Positions 1-12,800 are shown, counted from the first letter of the stretch. The stretch is 64,000 nucleotides of DNA from Pyrrhoderma lamaoense (GCA_002794735.1 NBAZ01000001.1:2418001-2482000), one strand, 5' to 3'. Made by a program: numbers and translations. Notes: a model not told the origin generated them from the sequence alone.

Positions 1-396
1 TAAGTTAATTCCCAGTTTATCGTTTTAGTTTTTGCAATGGTTGAGTGAAGAAGAAAGGTCATGTTTCTGAAATCCCAAACCTATGCTTGGTTGATCTAAA
101 AAACTTCAGTAAAGTTTAAGGAGATTACTGGATGGGGTAATATGTAAATATGTAACTATTTCATCTTCATCTTGACCTGATAGTTGTACATTTTGTTTTT
201 ACATCTGTCATTAAGAAAGTGTGAGCGTAGAAATTAGTGTACTTATAGTTGGATGTGCGATGAAAGCATACGTACAGAAGAAATATCTCATTCTGGCTAG
301 TATTCATACCTCACATTTTCAATGAGGTTCTAAAGAAAATCAAACTTTTACGAGAACCAAGAAAACCAGGTGTTCAGATGGAAGAAAATGGTTTAA
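1..396. other. Left-edge intergenic stretch, no gene seen
   Basis: A+T-rich sequence downstream of the SurE-like gene stop. It probably holds that gene's 3' untranslated region. I see no open frame with protein-like composition, no RNA gene and no repeat. Confidence 0.5.
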
Positions 397-1866
397 TTAT
401 AACTTGAAGAATTTGACGCAAGGCTCCAAACTTCCAAGAGAATTTACACGTTCAGAATATACATCATATGCTGTCCGGTCATCGTCATCTAAGGAGACTT
501 CTGCGAAGCATGCTTTTAGGGGTGTAATGCTAACCCAACCACGCTCGATAGCCCAAGCATCGGAACCTGGTGGTGCTTCAACACGATCACCAATTAGCCC
601 AGTCATATCCGGAGAGAACTTGAAGACAAGTTCCGGTGCATGTGTATGAAACTCATAGCTAGACGGGCCGGTAGAGGTTTTGGTTTCGGGGGAGTCAGGA
701 ACACTATTTCTAGGGATTCCTGGACCCGAGTCAGAAATTCGGGCATCGGGGCCACCGGCAGGCATCTCCGCGTTAGCCTGACCTAAGTTGTGCTCTCTGA
801 AGAGTCTCCCGTAGGCATTTCTCCAGATTGTAGTCCACACAGCTTTCATCTTTTTATCCTCTGGGTGGTTATCACCATATAGGAGGCTCTCAACCATTGG
901 GATATTCACATTATACAGGTCCACTTCACCATCTCGCACTCCATCCTTGTCTGCTCCCCACTGGCTCATAAGAGTTTGAATGATTTTGCCACCAAGTATA
1001 TGAGCCGGTTGAAAATATTCTTGGGGTACCGGATGCTTGATTGTACCATATGAAATAGCGATAGCTCTACAGCTTGAAAGCGAAGACGAAAGTGCAGCAC
1101 CGATGGTACCAGAAGAAAGAACAAAAGCAGCTACTAAAAGTGAGAAAAGGTCTGACTTTGCTATAAGGTGAAGTGCTTACCGGATGAATTGCGCCCCAGA
1201 TTCGGTCCTGAGATCTGAAAGGGGCGAACTTAGCAAGAATCAGCTGTGCAGGAACCTCTTATACTAACAACTAGGTCGATTTCATCCTTGTATAAGTTAT
1301 GGAGACCTATGTTAGCGCAGGTTGCTGGAGTCTATGTAGATATGCCGTGTAGATATGTCTTGTAAGCAGTGATATTTGAACAACTTGAAATCAGAACGAC
1401 TCACTCCATCGAGTAGTATCCACTCTGCAAATTCTCCCTCTTCCTTCTTCAATGGTCTAGAGACATGTGTAACTTCTCCTTTCCCATCTACAGAAATATC
1501 ATCATAGATAAGTTACTATAGAATTGCAATGAAGTTACTTGATTACCTGGCTCCCTAGGATAGTAGTATCGCCCCTTGGTTATTTCTTTGATATGATATG
1601 CCTTGCCAATCCAGGATTTCTGGCTCGATGGGATCACCACCTTCACGTCCCAACCTAGATAATTAGTATGTGAGAGTTGTTGTGACATGATTCGTGCAAA
1701 CAAGGGAACCTAGATCTAACGCAAGATGCCTAGCAAAGCCATAGATGTATGGAGAATCCACTCCAGGTGGCCCATCATCATTCTGACATGAGTGTTAGTA
1801 CTGCCTTGCGATAATGTAAAGATACTACATAGATACCGTTAGTAAAACTCTGAGTTTCTTGCCCAT
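397..1866 (-). CDS. SurE-like 5'/3'-nucleotidase (survival protein E family)
   Basis: The product belongs to the SurE family, metal-dependent phosphatases acting on nucleoside monophosphates and other small phosphates; fungal members have been described as acid phosphatases. It reads MGKKLRVLLT followed by the NDDG metal-binding motif (split by an intron near 1790-1835), then PPGVDSPYIYGFARHLALDL. Further blocks are DVKVVIPSSQKSWIGKA (about 1600-1650), TPATCANIGLHNLYKDEIDL (about 1270-1330) and SGPNLGRNSS (about 1180-1215), the second family signature. The last exon (397-969) carries the C-terminal half, with VDLYNVNIPM and a short acidic tail ending KFFKL. The start at 1866 is the only ATG just upstream of the NDDG core. 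At least five small introns are needed. No signal peptide is visible, so it is probably cytosolic. Family assignment is firm; the substrate is not known. Confidence 0.85.
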
Positions 1867-2202
1867 CTATTCTATACCCCAACTACACCGAGGTCTAAGG
1901 AAAGGAAGAGATGCTATCATCACGATAATTTTATAAATAACTAATTTAATTACTAAATCTGTTATTAGCCGTTATCAATTTCCATTTCAGGACAAGCTGC
2001 AACGAAAATGAGTCACACATAGATCATTGAAGCTAAAAGCACAATCAACTACAGTGTATGTAGTTGACAAATCATATTTCGATGGCACGACCGCAACAGC
2101 ATAGAAACTTAGGTACATGAATATTCATCACAATAGAATGCCATAGAAATGTGAAAAAGAAAGAAAGAAAAGACATGGACAACAGCATAGTACACCCTTC
2201 GT
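1867..2202. other. Tandem intergenic region (uL13 3' UTR and SurE promoter)
   Basis: This lies between the uL13 stop and the SurE-like start, both on the minus strand. It is A+T-rich with purine-rich GAAA runs near 2155-2175. No gene or clear regulatory motif was recognised. Confidence 0.4.
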
Positions 2203-2989
2203 CTAGTATCCGAGTGCGGTTAATTTCTCGAAAGACGCAGATTGATCAGCAATTGCCTTTTGGCGCAGCTTAGCTGCAGCGAGCTATTAGGGTTGAACAT
2301 TAAATTACTTGAGATCATAAGATAATAACGGCGTATTCGTACCTTTCGCTCGTAGAAGGCCTGAGCCTTAATCTTCCTCTTTTCCTCCAAACGGTCGACA
2401 ACATCCTTGTAACCCCAGCCTACTTCGTGAGAGAGACGCTGTGAATTTGGATCAGTGAGTTACAAAAATCAAATGTGAAGATATTCGTTTTATCGTACCT
2501 TGACCGTGCAGTATTTACGGCCAGGCTTGAGCCGGAGGACACGTAAAGCGGCTGGAACAACCATCCGCTTCTTGCGGTCGTAGGGTGGGGGGACACCTTC
2601 AAAGAGTTTGAGGCGGTCTAGGGCGGCAGCACCGCGGGCGGTCTTGTGGGGGACCATACCACGGATAGCTTTGAAAAGAACCTTTGAGGGGGCGCGGTGG
2701 TGGAAGGGGCCAGATTTCTTGGGGTTTACAATGTGGCGCTTGTGCAAGAAGTTGTGGTATCGCAGCTAAAATGCCCAAAGTATTTCAGAATATAAGTATA
2801 TAGACACCCTTCCGAGCAAATAAGACAAACCTTGTTACGGAAGAAGCTGCCAGAGATGTTAATCTCTTCACATCTTACAACAACAATCTTCTGGCCAGAG
2901 AGGATCTGCTTGGAGACAATTGATGCCAGCCGGCCGAGGAGATGGCCTTTACCGTCAATGACGATTGGGCTGGAGGAGATTGTAGCCAT
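2203..2989 (-). CDS. RPL16: 60S ribosomal protein uL13 (L13a/L16)
   Basis: This is a large-subunit ribosomal protein of the uL13 family (L13a in animals, L16 in yeast), which binds 25S rRNA on the 60S surface. Exon 1 (from 2989) reads [20 protein letters not shown] and continues to SGSFFRNK. The middle exon (about 2500-2765) has [20 protein letters not shown] and [20 protein letters not shown], hallmark uL13 blocks. The next exon has [20 protein letters not shown], and the last ends LTALGY before a TAG at 2203-2205. The total is about 200 residues, the normal family length. At least three introns interrupt it. It is transcribed away from the NUFIP1-like gene, which also serves ribosome biogenesis. 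Animal RPL13A introns host snoRNAs; these introns are short and I saw no C/D box pair in them. Confidence 0.95.
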
Positions 2990-3609
2990 GGCCAGAGTCT
3001 AGATAAAATGTTTGAATAAAAAGCACAAAGGGCGGACAACTTAAACAAAAGGTTTACCTAGGAAGGAGAGAAGAATTAAGCTATAAATCCACGATAAATA
3101 TTTGCAGTTCAGCTCACCTTGAGGAATGTCGAATAGCCTACTTACACTCAGCGTCGGAGAGCATCAGAATGCGCGTGAGTTAAGAAACTATACAGCACAC
3201 ATCACGTGAAAGACCTTCTTGTACTATGATTACATAATAACGTTTCTACTAGAGCAAAGGTATATAAAATTAGCACGCCAGATGTCTCAGTATTAAGAGT
3301 GATAAGCTTGCGAGGTCAATCAATAATCTCATGACCATTTTCAATGGACCAGAGCGTTGTCGTGTTTCACCCCTTCCTTGACTTTTAGTCCTCTTATCTA
3401 CTTTACTATATTTTGATTTTTTACTCATGTCCGAATCCAAATTACGGAATGGAAATGTTTAGACTATTGATTATATAATAATATATACATCCAATATCAT
3501 TGAATGTGTTATTATTTTTATACTATCACATGATTACATGTAATCACCCAGACGATAGCAAAGCATCGTTGTTGCTATTACAGGATATTGTGGCTTCACT
3601 TTGTCAAAC
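2990..3609. promoter_or_regulatory. Bidirectional promoter region of uL13 (-) and NUFIP1-like (+)
   Basis: About 620 bp separate the two divergent start codons. It contains a CACGTG-core E-box at about 3202-3209 and a TATATAAA stretch near 3259-3267. The near end (2990-3120) looks like the uL13 leader. An in-frame upstream ATG for the plus-strand gene exists at 3500, but its extension is hydrophobic and unlike family members, so I treat it as leader. Confidence 0.4.
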
Positions 3610-5002
3610 CATGGATCCTCACGCAAACCGGCCTGGGCCAAGCCGAAGCCAACAAGCAATTCATGCCCTCAACTCTGCACTTAGAAATACATATCAGTAC
3701 TCCTCCCACTATGCACAAGCGTACTACTCTCAACAGCAGAATTCTGCGCTAATGACAACTCCGGAAGGATATTCCATTTCTTCCACATATGTTAACTCCC
3801 CTTCTACCCAGATTCCACAGCAGTCTATCGGGGCTGGACCATCACACCGAGGAAGGGGGAGGCCTCATACTAGAAGTGGAGCTGGAAGAGGTTCTGCCTT
3901 CGGTCGACCTCAACAACAACAGAGTCATTGGTATGAACCCGGAAATGAAAGGTGTACATATGAACAGTGTGCATTCACTGGATCGAAAAAGTCTGTTGAA
4001 ATACATATGATGGACCGACATCTGATATATCCCCCTGGATGGGAAAATCTCAAGCGCAAGCCTGAGTGGGATGCTGATCCAAGCCTGAATAACGGGTTCG
4101 TACTCAAATTAACCTGATTAGTTAATTTCGACTTTAACTACTTTCAAAACACTAGGAAACCAATACCTATACAGGGCACAAGTGTTATTCTAGATACTCC
4201 AGAAGCAGTCGCTGATTGGATTGCTGAACGTAAAAAACGGTTTCCTACTAAATCTCGCATAGAAGAGAAAGAAAAGAAGTTACAAGAAGCTGTTGAACGA
4301 GGAGAAATATTTGTGACAGACCCAACCTTACGAGGCCGAAAACGCCCAAACCCAGATGATCGCAGCAACCCGAGGGGACAACCTGGAAAGCGAGGACGTG
4401 GAGCTTCTCGTCCTCAAGTCCCTACAGTAGTACATCCTCTTCCTCAAAAGCCCGTAGCAGCCCCACTGGTCCCCTCTAGCTATGGCGACATAGATTCCGG
4501 ATCTGGTTCAGATATGGATCCCGAAAAGGATGCAGTACCCTCAAAGCCTCCTCCAGAAGCAATGGAAATTATAGCTCCTGAAAAGCCAGAAGCAGAAGAG
4601 GTATGTTCAGTAAGCCACATGCTTACTCCATCACTAAGTTAGTATGAAGAAAGAAGCAAGGGAGGAAGTTACTAATAAGGATCTAATCAAACCGATTCTC
4701 CGTAAACCGGCTCCTCGACCAAAGGCTCTGCCTAGTAATCCGTTTTCTAACCGCCCATCGTTTCTCCGAAATGTAAGTCCCAAATCAAGTAAAGACATGA
4801 ACAACAGCAATTAATAAAAACTGGGACGATGCTACTCCAGCTTCTCTTACCAGAAATACGAATGACTGTTTCTAATTTCTCTCAGGCAATACATTTTCTA
4901 GTTGAAAATGACTTCCTCGATGGTGTTGAGCTAAAACCGGGCGAAATTGATGAAAATCCTATCCAGATTATAAGTGAAACTACTAATGAAACTCCTCCTT
5001 AG
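3610..5002 (+). CDS. NUFIP1: NUFIP1/Rsa1-like box C/D snoRNP assembly factor
   Basis: NUFIP1 (yeast Rsa1) is a nuclear scaffold that helps load Snu13/15.5K during box C/D snoRNP assembly. The N-terminal part is Gln/Ser-rich and then RG-rich (RGRGRPHTRSGAGRG). A C2H2 zinc finger follows at about 3952-4015, with spacing C-x4-C-x12-H-x4-H. After an intron (4096-4155) comes the NUFIP1 core block: GTSVILDTPEAVADWIAERKK and PTKSRIEEKEKKLQEAVERG. Two later exons encode a basic linker and a C-terminal helix (LLQLLLPEIRMTVSNFSQAI, then FLVENDFLDG) ending at TAG 5000-5002. The start at 3610 (MDPHANRPGPS) gives a normal soluble N-terminus. The junction near 4600-4650 is uncertain, and the proposed intron 4773-4808 is only 36 nt. 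Confidence 0.8.
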
Positions 5003-5055
5003 GCTTCCACTGTATTATAGTATATACACATTATTTAGATGATTAATAGATATAT

Positions 5056-8000
5056 CTATCGACTACTGCTATCCGTTCCTGAGTCCGAGTCATTCTCTGA
5101 ATTATGTTCAGAGCCATCTGCGATAGAACCTTCAGGTGACGCCTCTATTTCGCGGGTTTCTACGTCAAATCCGAGTTCAACCATACCGTCTGCCGTTGAC
5201 TTTACTTTACCAGGAGCCGTGACTATTACAGCTACAGAAGTCTCGGGCTTGAAAAGTGGGACAACGTATTTCTCTAGTGCTTTGAGTATCTCATCCTTCG
5301 TCACAGCCTGGTACTTCTCCAGTAGAATACGATGGTTATTTTGGCTGACCCCTTTCAAAGCTTGGTTCACATAGGAAGAAAGGGCCTGAAAACGCAAATT
5401 TTAGCTTTCTGATTTTTTTCTCACTAGGCAGAATGCATTGGATACATACAGCGGCCCTAGGCTTCGATACAGAGCTCGCAATCTCGTAGACAATCGTGCT
5501 TTTAGCTGCATCAATCGTGGTATCCTCTAACGGAATCTATCATAATCAAGTTAAACATGTTAGCTCTGGAAGTACAAGAGAAAGCACCTCACTTTCCCTT
5601 TCACCAAGTCCTCGACGACCATCGCAGCTTGACGGAAAGCCTCAAGGCTGTTAGAACTCTGCAAAGGCATCGGCTAAAGTCCTTTAGATGATTTAATAGC
5701 AGTGGCTTACCCGATAGAGAGAGAAACTCAGTAAACCAGATTCAATATCACAGGCTATTGATGCACCATATGCAAGACCAGAACCACGGATATAACGCTT
5801 TACAAAAATAATTCAGGATGTAGGATTTTGCGTTTTTATTGTTCGACGCACCCAAAGGTAACTTTCAGTGGCATTCATTACTTCAAGCGCCACAATCAAA
5901 GCAGGGTATTCAGGGTGCTTGAACCCTTGGATAGTCTTCGAAGTATGTGTTGAAAAGGTGCTTTCAATTGTTGGCAGACTGATAACTTGAGTCTTTTTCT
6001 GTGGGTTACGACCTAGCTCGTTCAGCGTTTCCACCGATAACAAAATTGGTCTGAGAGGGACATCCTATAATGAAGAAGCTACATCAAACGAAATCCAAAA
6101 ATTGAGAATAATAGTGATATAACATACAGGGATTAGTTGAGAGAAGTACTTGGTCCAAACACTTCGTGGGTTCTGAGCGTCCAGCACATTTCCGGTAACA
6201 GAGAATCGGATACCAGAGGGGTCAGTCACTACCAAAAACCATAAGACATATAATATACTTGAGAGAAAGTATAACTTACGATATTTCCTGATCTCTTCGA
6301 AATCCTTGCGAGCCTGATCCGGATTTTCTCTGAGCATAGTCATAAGCTCTGGGATGGCTTTCATTTGGCCCAAAATCGCATTGCTCCTCTGTGTCGACGT
6401 CTCGCCATATAACAATTCGAGGTTGTAAGAAGACAACACAGTACTACCATCCCTTTTGAGTTCTGGAATCCCTTGAAGTATCTTTGCACATGTCACTTGT
6501 AATCTATATCAGGAATAGTAAGTTTGCATTGATTCGAATAGCAATGAAGTCTGGAGACCTTGGAACATCGAAGTCAATACCATACAACAGATCTCTCATC
6601 CATCTCACAGCCGCTTCGTACTTCTCCTTTTCTACACTGATGCTCACGTGCATAGTTTCACCAAAGTAACCTCGAAGTCCCAACCCATTCTCGTATGAAA
6701 CCGTCTCATCGTCAAGTTTAGCTACAACTTCTCGTGAGAAAGATATTGTCCTGATGAAGTTTTGACAGGAAGGGAGAAGAAAGCGGAAAGGTAGGTAGTC
6801 ATAAATCTGAATGAAAAATTAAGATGCAAGTGAGCCAAAAGTGGTCAGTTTTATCTATATATACTGACGGTCTGAGTCTATCTGGAAGAGTCGATAATGA
6901 TAGTTGAGCGTCAACAGTGATGAAATCGGACTGATAGATGTAGCATTAGCGAGGAAGTTGAGAATTTCTACTATCAGATTCATACCTGGACATGGTCGAA
7001 TTGAACAAAGAAGGGAAGGGGTTTCCATCAGTCTCTATGTGCTTTACTAACGTAGCATTATCTGATTTTCCTTCCGGTATTGGTTTGATTTTGTTTCCCT
7101 CTTGGACACTTTGTACATTTATCCACGAGATGCTTGACACGTCGGGGACCGGGAACGAGGTCAACACTTCCTCAGGGATAGGCTTATCATTTTCTTTTTT
7201 TGATTTCTCAAGCAAAACCTTGGCGCGTTCCAGACCTTCAGGACCTAGTGCCTTGACTTGTGCATCAATTCGTTCTTTCTCATCATTTTCAAGTTTATCT
7301 GCCAGAGCACCGGAAGGTTTTCCACGAACTACAACACACGGTGAATCTATATAGTATCTAATATTATAAATGAGTATCTGCGTCGTTTTCAGTGAAAATT
7401 GCGTTCGACATACTTTTTGAGTAATCCGGTCCATTGACCATTTGTCCAATTTCGTAAGGTTTCATAATGTGCCATTTTATCCATTGCCGGTATCAAATCT
7501 GAACCATCTTCGGCACCAAGGATAGTATCCTCAATAACAGTATCAGAGAATACACTACCCTTTGATGCATCAATTCTATTTCGAAGCTGATGTAAAATAA
7601 TGTTGATTAGAGTTCTCATGAAACAAATGTTTCAGTATCATCAAACATACCTGCCGTTGGTCACGGTTTATTACCATCGCCATTCGCGTCATGTCTATAC
7701 CTTCTGAAACAATTCTTTCCAAACTGGACTTGAGCTTTTGATCCAATGTGTCCAAATGTTCGGTAGGTACAGAGCCTATGTATACCGGTAAATCAATAAA
7801 TTGAGGCCGTGGTTCTTCATCGAAGTAGATATATGTGCTAGGACAAGTGAGTGAGGCGTGTAATACCATCTAAGGTTAAGGCTTACCACAGAGGATTGTC
7901 TGTTTCGATATATTCTTTGTTCAGTGGTGCAACACTAGAAGAAGTCAGATATGTAGACATTATATCTAAAGCCTGAGAAACGAGTTAGTCAAGTACATCA

Positions 8001-9276
8001 GTGTTACTCGACAAGTCAACAATTACCCGTCTTGATAGAAGATCCTGAGGCCTGGGCCCTGGAAAAACCAACAACAGTTCACCCATACTTTCGTCCTTTT
8101 CAGGAAATTCAACAGTATTTGATAGATTTTTCAGAGGTTCCCGCCGCGCAGAGGGCGACTCTAAAAATGGTCTAATCCACCCAGCAGGCCTGGGTCCTTT
8201 GTTGAATCCACTAGAGATGAGTGACGGCTCAATCTCATTTTGAACGACGTTGAGCAAAGAATTCGTTCCGCCGGCAAATTTCCCACCAACTATTAAGGTC
8301 AAGTTATGAGGAACATAGTACTTTGAATGATAATCTCGAACTGAAAACAGATAATTCAAGCATTAATAAAAGATTAAGAAGAATGCATCAAAACGTACTT
8401 TGTTGAACATCAAGCTTGCGCAGTGCTTCCATTAGACCGCCAGTTTCGCTTCTGAAAGCACTTCCGTCGGGATAAATCAAGCGTTTCATACTATAAGAAA
8501 AATGAGCTATTTCCTAATGCTAAAAGGCAATTTCTAGACAAACCTTAAATCCATCAGATCACCGGACGTGTTCTCTCGACCTTGCATTTCACTATAAACC
8601 ACACCAGAATCATTTCCTTCCGGATCAATATGATGTACCTAACATAGATGGACGTAAGATGTTGAATTAGCACAATTTTAAATCTCAACACCGTACCTCA
8701 GTTGTGAATGCGGCATCAGTGATTGTAGGGAAGAGTATGTGATCTACGTAGACGGGTAACATTTGCAAGAAACCTTGTCCGCCGGCGGTAGAAAGAGTAT
8801 AGCACGTATGATCATCAGCTGTCCAAGCGTTCGTTCCATTTGAAAAACCTCGGTTTGCAAGGTGGTCAATAATACCCTTGTATGGGTACTTCTTAGATCC
8901 CATGAAGACTAGACTAGATGATTTCAATAAGTGATATTGCCATGAACAAGAGAAGCTTATTACTGTTCGAGAGTATGAGGACATCCACTGTCATCGAAGA
9001 CTGATAATTAGACAGTGGTCAATACTGAAACCACCTTTAGTTATCCACCGTCGGTACTCACTTTCGGTACAAACTGTGAGATATCCCTTGACAATAGGAG
9101 CTAAAAACACAGATTTAGAAATATAGATCAAAGAGATTGGAAGAGTTGAAACCTTCATAGTCAAGATGAACAATACTTAATCCGGTCTTCCTGCTGCGCC
9201 ATTTAGTGACTTGAATATTTGAAAAACCAAGGTCCTTGCGTTTGATCAGATCAAAGTTACCAAATGAATCAGCCAT
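5056..9276 (-). CDS. M16 family zinc metallopeptidase (insulinase-like, Sdd3/YOL098C type)
   Basis: This is a large two-lobed M16 (pitrilysin/insulysin) peptidase of the uncharacterised group that includes yeast YOL098C. The inverted zinc motif HxxEH is assembled across an intron: DSGCPHTLE ends one exon (about 8965-8990) and HLVFMGSKKYPY starts the next (about 8875-8910). The third ligand region, VVYSEMQGREN, follows near 8570-8610. The typical NAWTADDHTCYTLSTAGG block is present. The C-terminal lobe runs through about ten exons and ends with FQALSSYVNQALKGVSQNNH, then an acidic Ser/Asp/Glu tail. The start MADSFGNFDLIKR at 9276 fits cytosolic relatives, but the same frame is open upstream and would add a basic leader (see findings). 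No frameshift was needed. Catalytic activity is likely because all metal ligands are intact; the substrate is unknown. Confidence 0.85.
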
Positions 9277-9819
9277 CTTATGTTTAAAAGGAAGTGTAGA
9301 GCTTTTATAATTGTAGCGTATTGCTTGGGAATGTAAAAGAGAACGATTGAAGACTGAAGGAGAAGGTGGTAAGGAGCGAAGAGAAAGGATAGGGAGTCTA
9401 CTAGGAATTAAAGTGCGTGAGAAGTGTGGCAAGCACATATGGGCCTTGCTTTGTTTGCGACCTTCCTGTACTGCTTGACCGTACAATGCAGGCGCTGGAT
9501 TACGGACGCCACGCCTAGAGGTACTGCTAATACTGAAACACGGTGACTGAGTTCCCCATACACACAAGGTTATTTTCTTAATTTTGCTAGTAATTGCCCA
9601 TTACGTAGACGCCGATCGATGTACCATTACAGGGTATGCACGTGACGTCCATGCGAGAAACTGTCGGCGCGCACTTAGCGTCTGGCTTGAGGCTTGGCAC
9701 TGGACTGGTACCGACTCTAAATTCTGCTTGTCATCCGTTACAACGCTTCATCGCTGTTCTTTCGCGACGTTCGTTCTCCTCTACTCTATCCCTTTTCGCT
9801 CCTTGCTCTTTCATCTTTC
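9277..9819. promoter_or_regulatory. Divergent promoter region, M16 peptidase (-) / Rho-GEF (+)
   Basis: About 540 bp between divergent starts. The minus-strand half (9277-9438) is an open, Arg-rich continuation of the peptidase frame. The plus-strand half (about 9740-9819) is a pyrimidine-rich TTCGTTCTCC/CTCTTTCATC leader, common just upstream of fungal start codons. Confidence 0.45.
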
Positions 9820-12800
9820 ATGGACAACTCCTCTAAATACGACTCGTCGGTTAAGTCACTTCCCCCGCTCGGCAGATCAGACGATCTTCCTCTTCCGCCC
9901 TCTCCGTTTCATCTTCAATTTCCACCGGATCCTCCGCCAAAGTCAAGCCAGCATGGCTCTTCATCTACCGTTGTGTCTGATACTGGTAGGAATGGTTCGC
10001 TGTCCTCTACTGAGCATCAAACAATAGCTGTCTCTTCTCCGGGCCTTCCTCCCCCAAGCCTGAGTTATCGTCAAATTTGTCTCCTCAAGGGGACAATTCT
10101 CGGTCAAAGAAAGCGAATCCATTTGTGGACTTGCTTGAGACAGAGCGATCATATGTTGATGCTCTATCTGGCATTATTCGGGTGAGAATTTACATCATTA
10201 CATCATTTGCACAAGTATTAATCAAATTACTCTTTGGCCTCAGAAAATAGCAGCAGCCTGGTCTCGCTCAAATCTTCCCCCGCATGAATTAGACTCCATG
10301 TTCAGAGCAGTGGAAGCAGTGTTCAAAGCCAATAGATCTTTTCACTCTAAGCTGAAGGAAATAGGGTCAAATCCATCTTCTCCCAGAGCTATTGGTGATT
10401 TGCTCATGAAATGGGTATAGTACTTTAGCGTATCACAATAATAGTTGCTTATACTAGGAATACAGATTGATCAACTAGAAACTCCTTATACTAACTACTG
10501 CTCATCTTATCTCAGTGGATTTGATTCATGGGAACCGGTTCAATCAAATAAACGCTTACCTTCCATCTTAGAGTCTTTTTCCGCGTCCAATCCTCCACCC
10601 AATACCTCTGTTTGGACTTTAGATTTGCTGTTCTCATTACCACGAACTCGTATCAAATACTATCAAAAGCTTTACGGCCGCCTTCTAAAGAATTCCGCCC
10701 CTGGAAAATCCACTGACAAAAAATTGGTTGAAGGTGTTGAAAGGCTTGAGAAACTATTGTCAGTCATTGACGAAAGATCTAGCATCCCCTTGCCAAGATC
10801 CTCAAATGTAGTCGAGAGCACAGATGAGGTTGTCATCGATACCAGAGAAATTAACAAAGAAGATGTTGGTTCAGACAAGGCGTCTCATGTTAATAATTTA
10901 CCTCGACTTACAGGGGAGCAAGCAGACCGTATCAGCCTAGGGAGCTCTGCTCGGGAAAGTAGTGTATCAAGCGAGTGAGTGAGCTAACATTTTCCGCGTA
11001 ACTGACGTAATTCACACTGCTACAAGTCAAAGGTTGTCTCATGATACGTCGTTAACTTCTGAAGGGAATGCTTCAGTGACTAGCTCCTCAATGTCTTTGT
11101 TTGATTTAGAACGGCGCCTTTCAACGGACAGGTGCAGAGATCTCTTTACAATGAATCCACGAGTATGGGCTTTACACAAGTTTCTAAAAGCTTCATCCGT
11201 TAATATACCTATCTATATTTAGAGTGTTCGATTGTCTATGAACCCTCCGAATTTACCATATACCCGTGAATTGCGTCTTTCTGAGGATGCAAATATCCAA
11301 TTCACACCTAAAAGTACAAATATCAGCGTCTTGCATCAGAGGGGGCACATATTTCTTTTAACAGATCTATTTCTTGTCTGTGAACACATGACACCAGAAG
11401 AACATAGTCAACGCGAGGATACATCGACTGATATGTGGCTCTGTTACCCACCATTAGCCGCGAAACATCTACGTGTTTCCCCAATAGATGGTATGCAATT
11501 ACGTCTTTGTTTAAAGAATAGTAATTCTAATTCTCTACTAGACCTGAGTATACAAATAACTATTTTAAAGAAGGAAAATATGGTTTTGCGTTTCGATTCG
11601 AGGGTGAAGCGAGACAATGCATTCAACGAAGTCAAGGCCGTATCCGAACTTGCTACAGCACGTAAGTTTACTAACAGCCTTCTGAAGATGTGAATCAATT
11701 TTACATACGTTTTTGATAGTCCCCGCTCCTTCTAAGCAGCCCCTCCCCCGTACCACCTTTAGACAGTAGCATTCGTTCGCCTGTGGACGTCTCTGGGGCG
11801 GGTCGCAGACCGAGTCTTCCTGGTGACCAACTAGTTATGTCCCCTAGGAGCGCTTCTCCTGCTTCTGGCGATCCTTCGATGCATAGGGTGGATCCTGCTC
11901 GAGATTTCTCCAGTGACTCTAACTTTCCAAACGGAGATAATCGTGGGGACCACCGGGACCTCCACCTTATTCACCAACCAACGGACCAAACTTGAACTCT
12001 ACCACATCACCTCCTGACAATCATCCGGGAGAGTTCAATTCTTTCATGCCAGGACAAGTTATAGCTCCGCTTAGAAGCGATAGTACGAGGATGATGGGGT
12101 TACCCCCTCGTCCTGGACCTGGACCCAACGGACCCCCTTCATTTTCACCTGGCCAAGTTATACCAGGTCAGATTTCTCGTGGGGATAGTGTACGAACAGT
12201 GAACAGTGTTCAGCATGGTATGATTCCCCCACAGCATACGATGAGTCCCCCTCCGATGAACGGACCACCGAGACACATGATGAGTCCACCTCCGATGAAT
12301 GGTATGAATGGTATGCCTCCACCCATGGGTACTTTTGGAGGTCCTCAGCGAAATGGATCAGTAGGGTCGATGGGCCCGCATCGTCCGCAGATGGGAGGTC
12401 CCGGTCCTGGCCCCGGTCCATTCCCGCCTGGTCCAGGACCGATGCGTGGACCACAAGGATCCATGCCTGCACTTAACCACCCTCAACCTCACCATTTTCA
12501 ACCTAATCCACCTTTTGCAAATCCAGGTCGCCCATCCTCAGATCCAAATTTCCAAGGTGGGGTACGCAAGACACCTTCTCTCCACTCGTTACATACTGCA
12601 CACCAATACGACCCTTATCAGCAGCCTCCGCGATCTGCTCCTCCGGTACCGAATTCCAATCTGCAGGGAGGATTTCCGCCGCCGAACATGGGGCCTGGGA
12701 TCGGTGAGGAGACACACTTACGGCCTATGTTGCCATCTGCTGCTCTTCCTAGGATCGCGTCTGGTGCACCTGCTTTTAGAGACGATAGTCCGCCACCGTC

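Noticed and set aside
2203..2989. Intronic snoRNAs in the uL13 gene, as in animal RPL13A
   Set aside because: The introns are too short and no C/D box pair or H/ACA hairpin was visible.
9584..10027. Plus-strand open frame of 147 codons before the Rho-GEF
   Set aside because: Composition is Phe/Ser/Arg-rich and unlike a conserved protein. The overlapping frame from 9820 leads into the GEF with the expected Ser/Pro-rich N-terminus.
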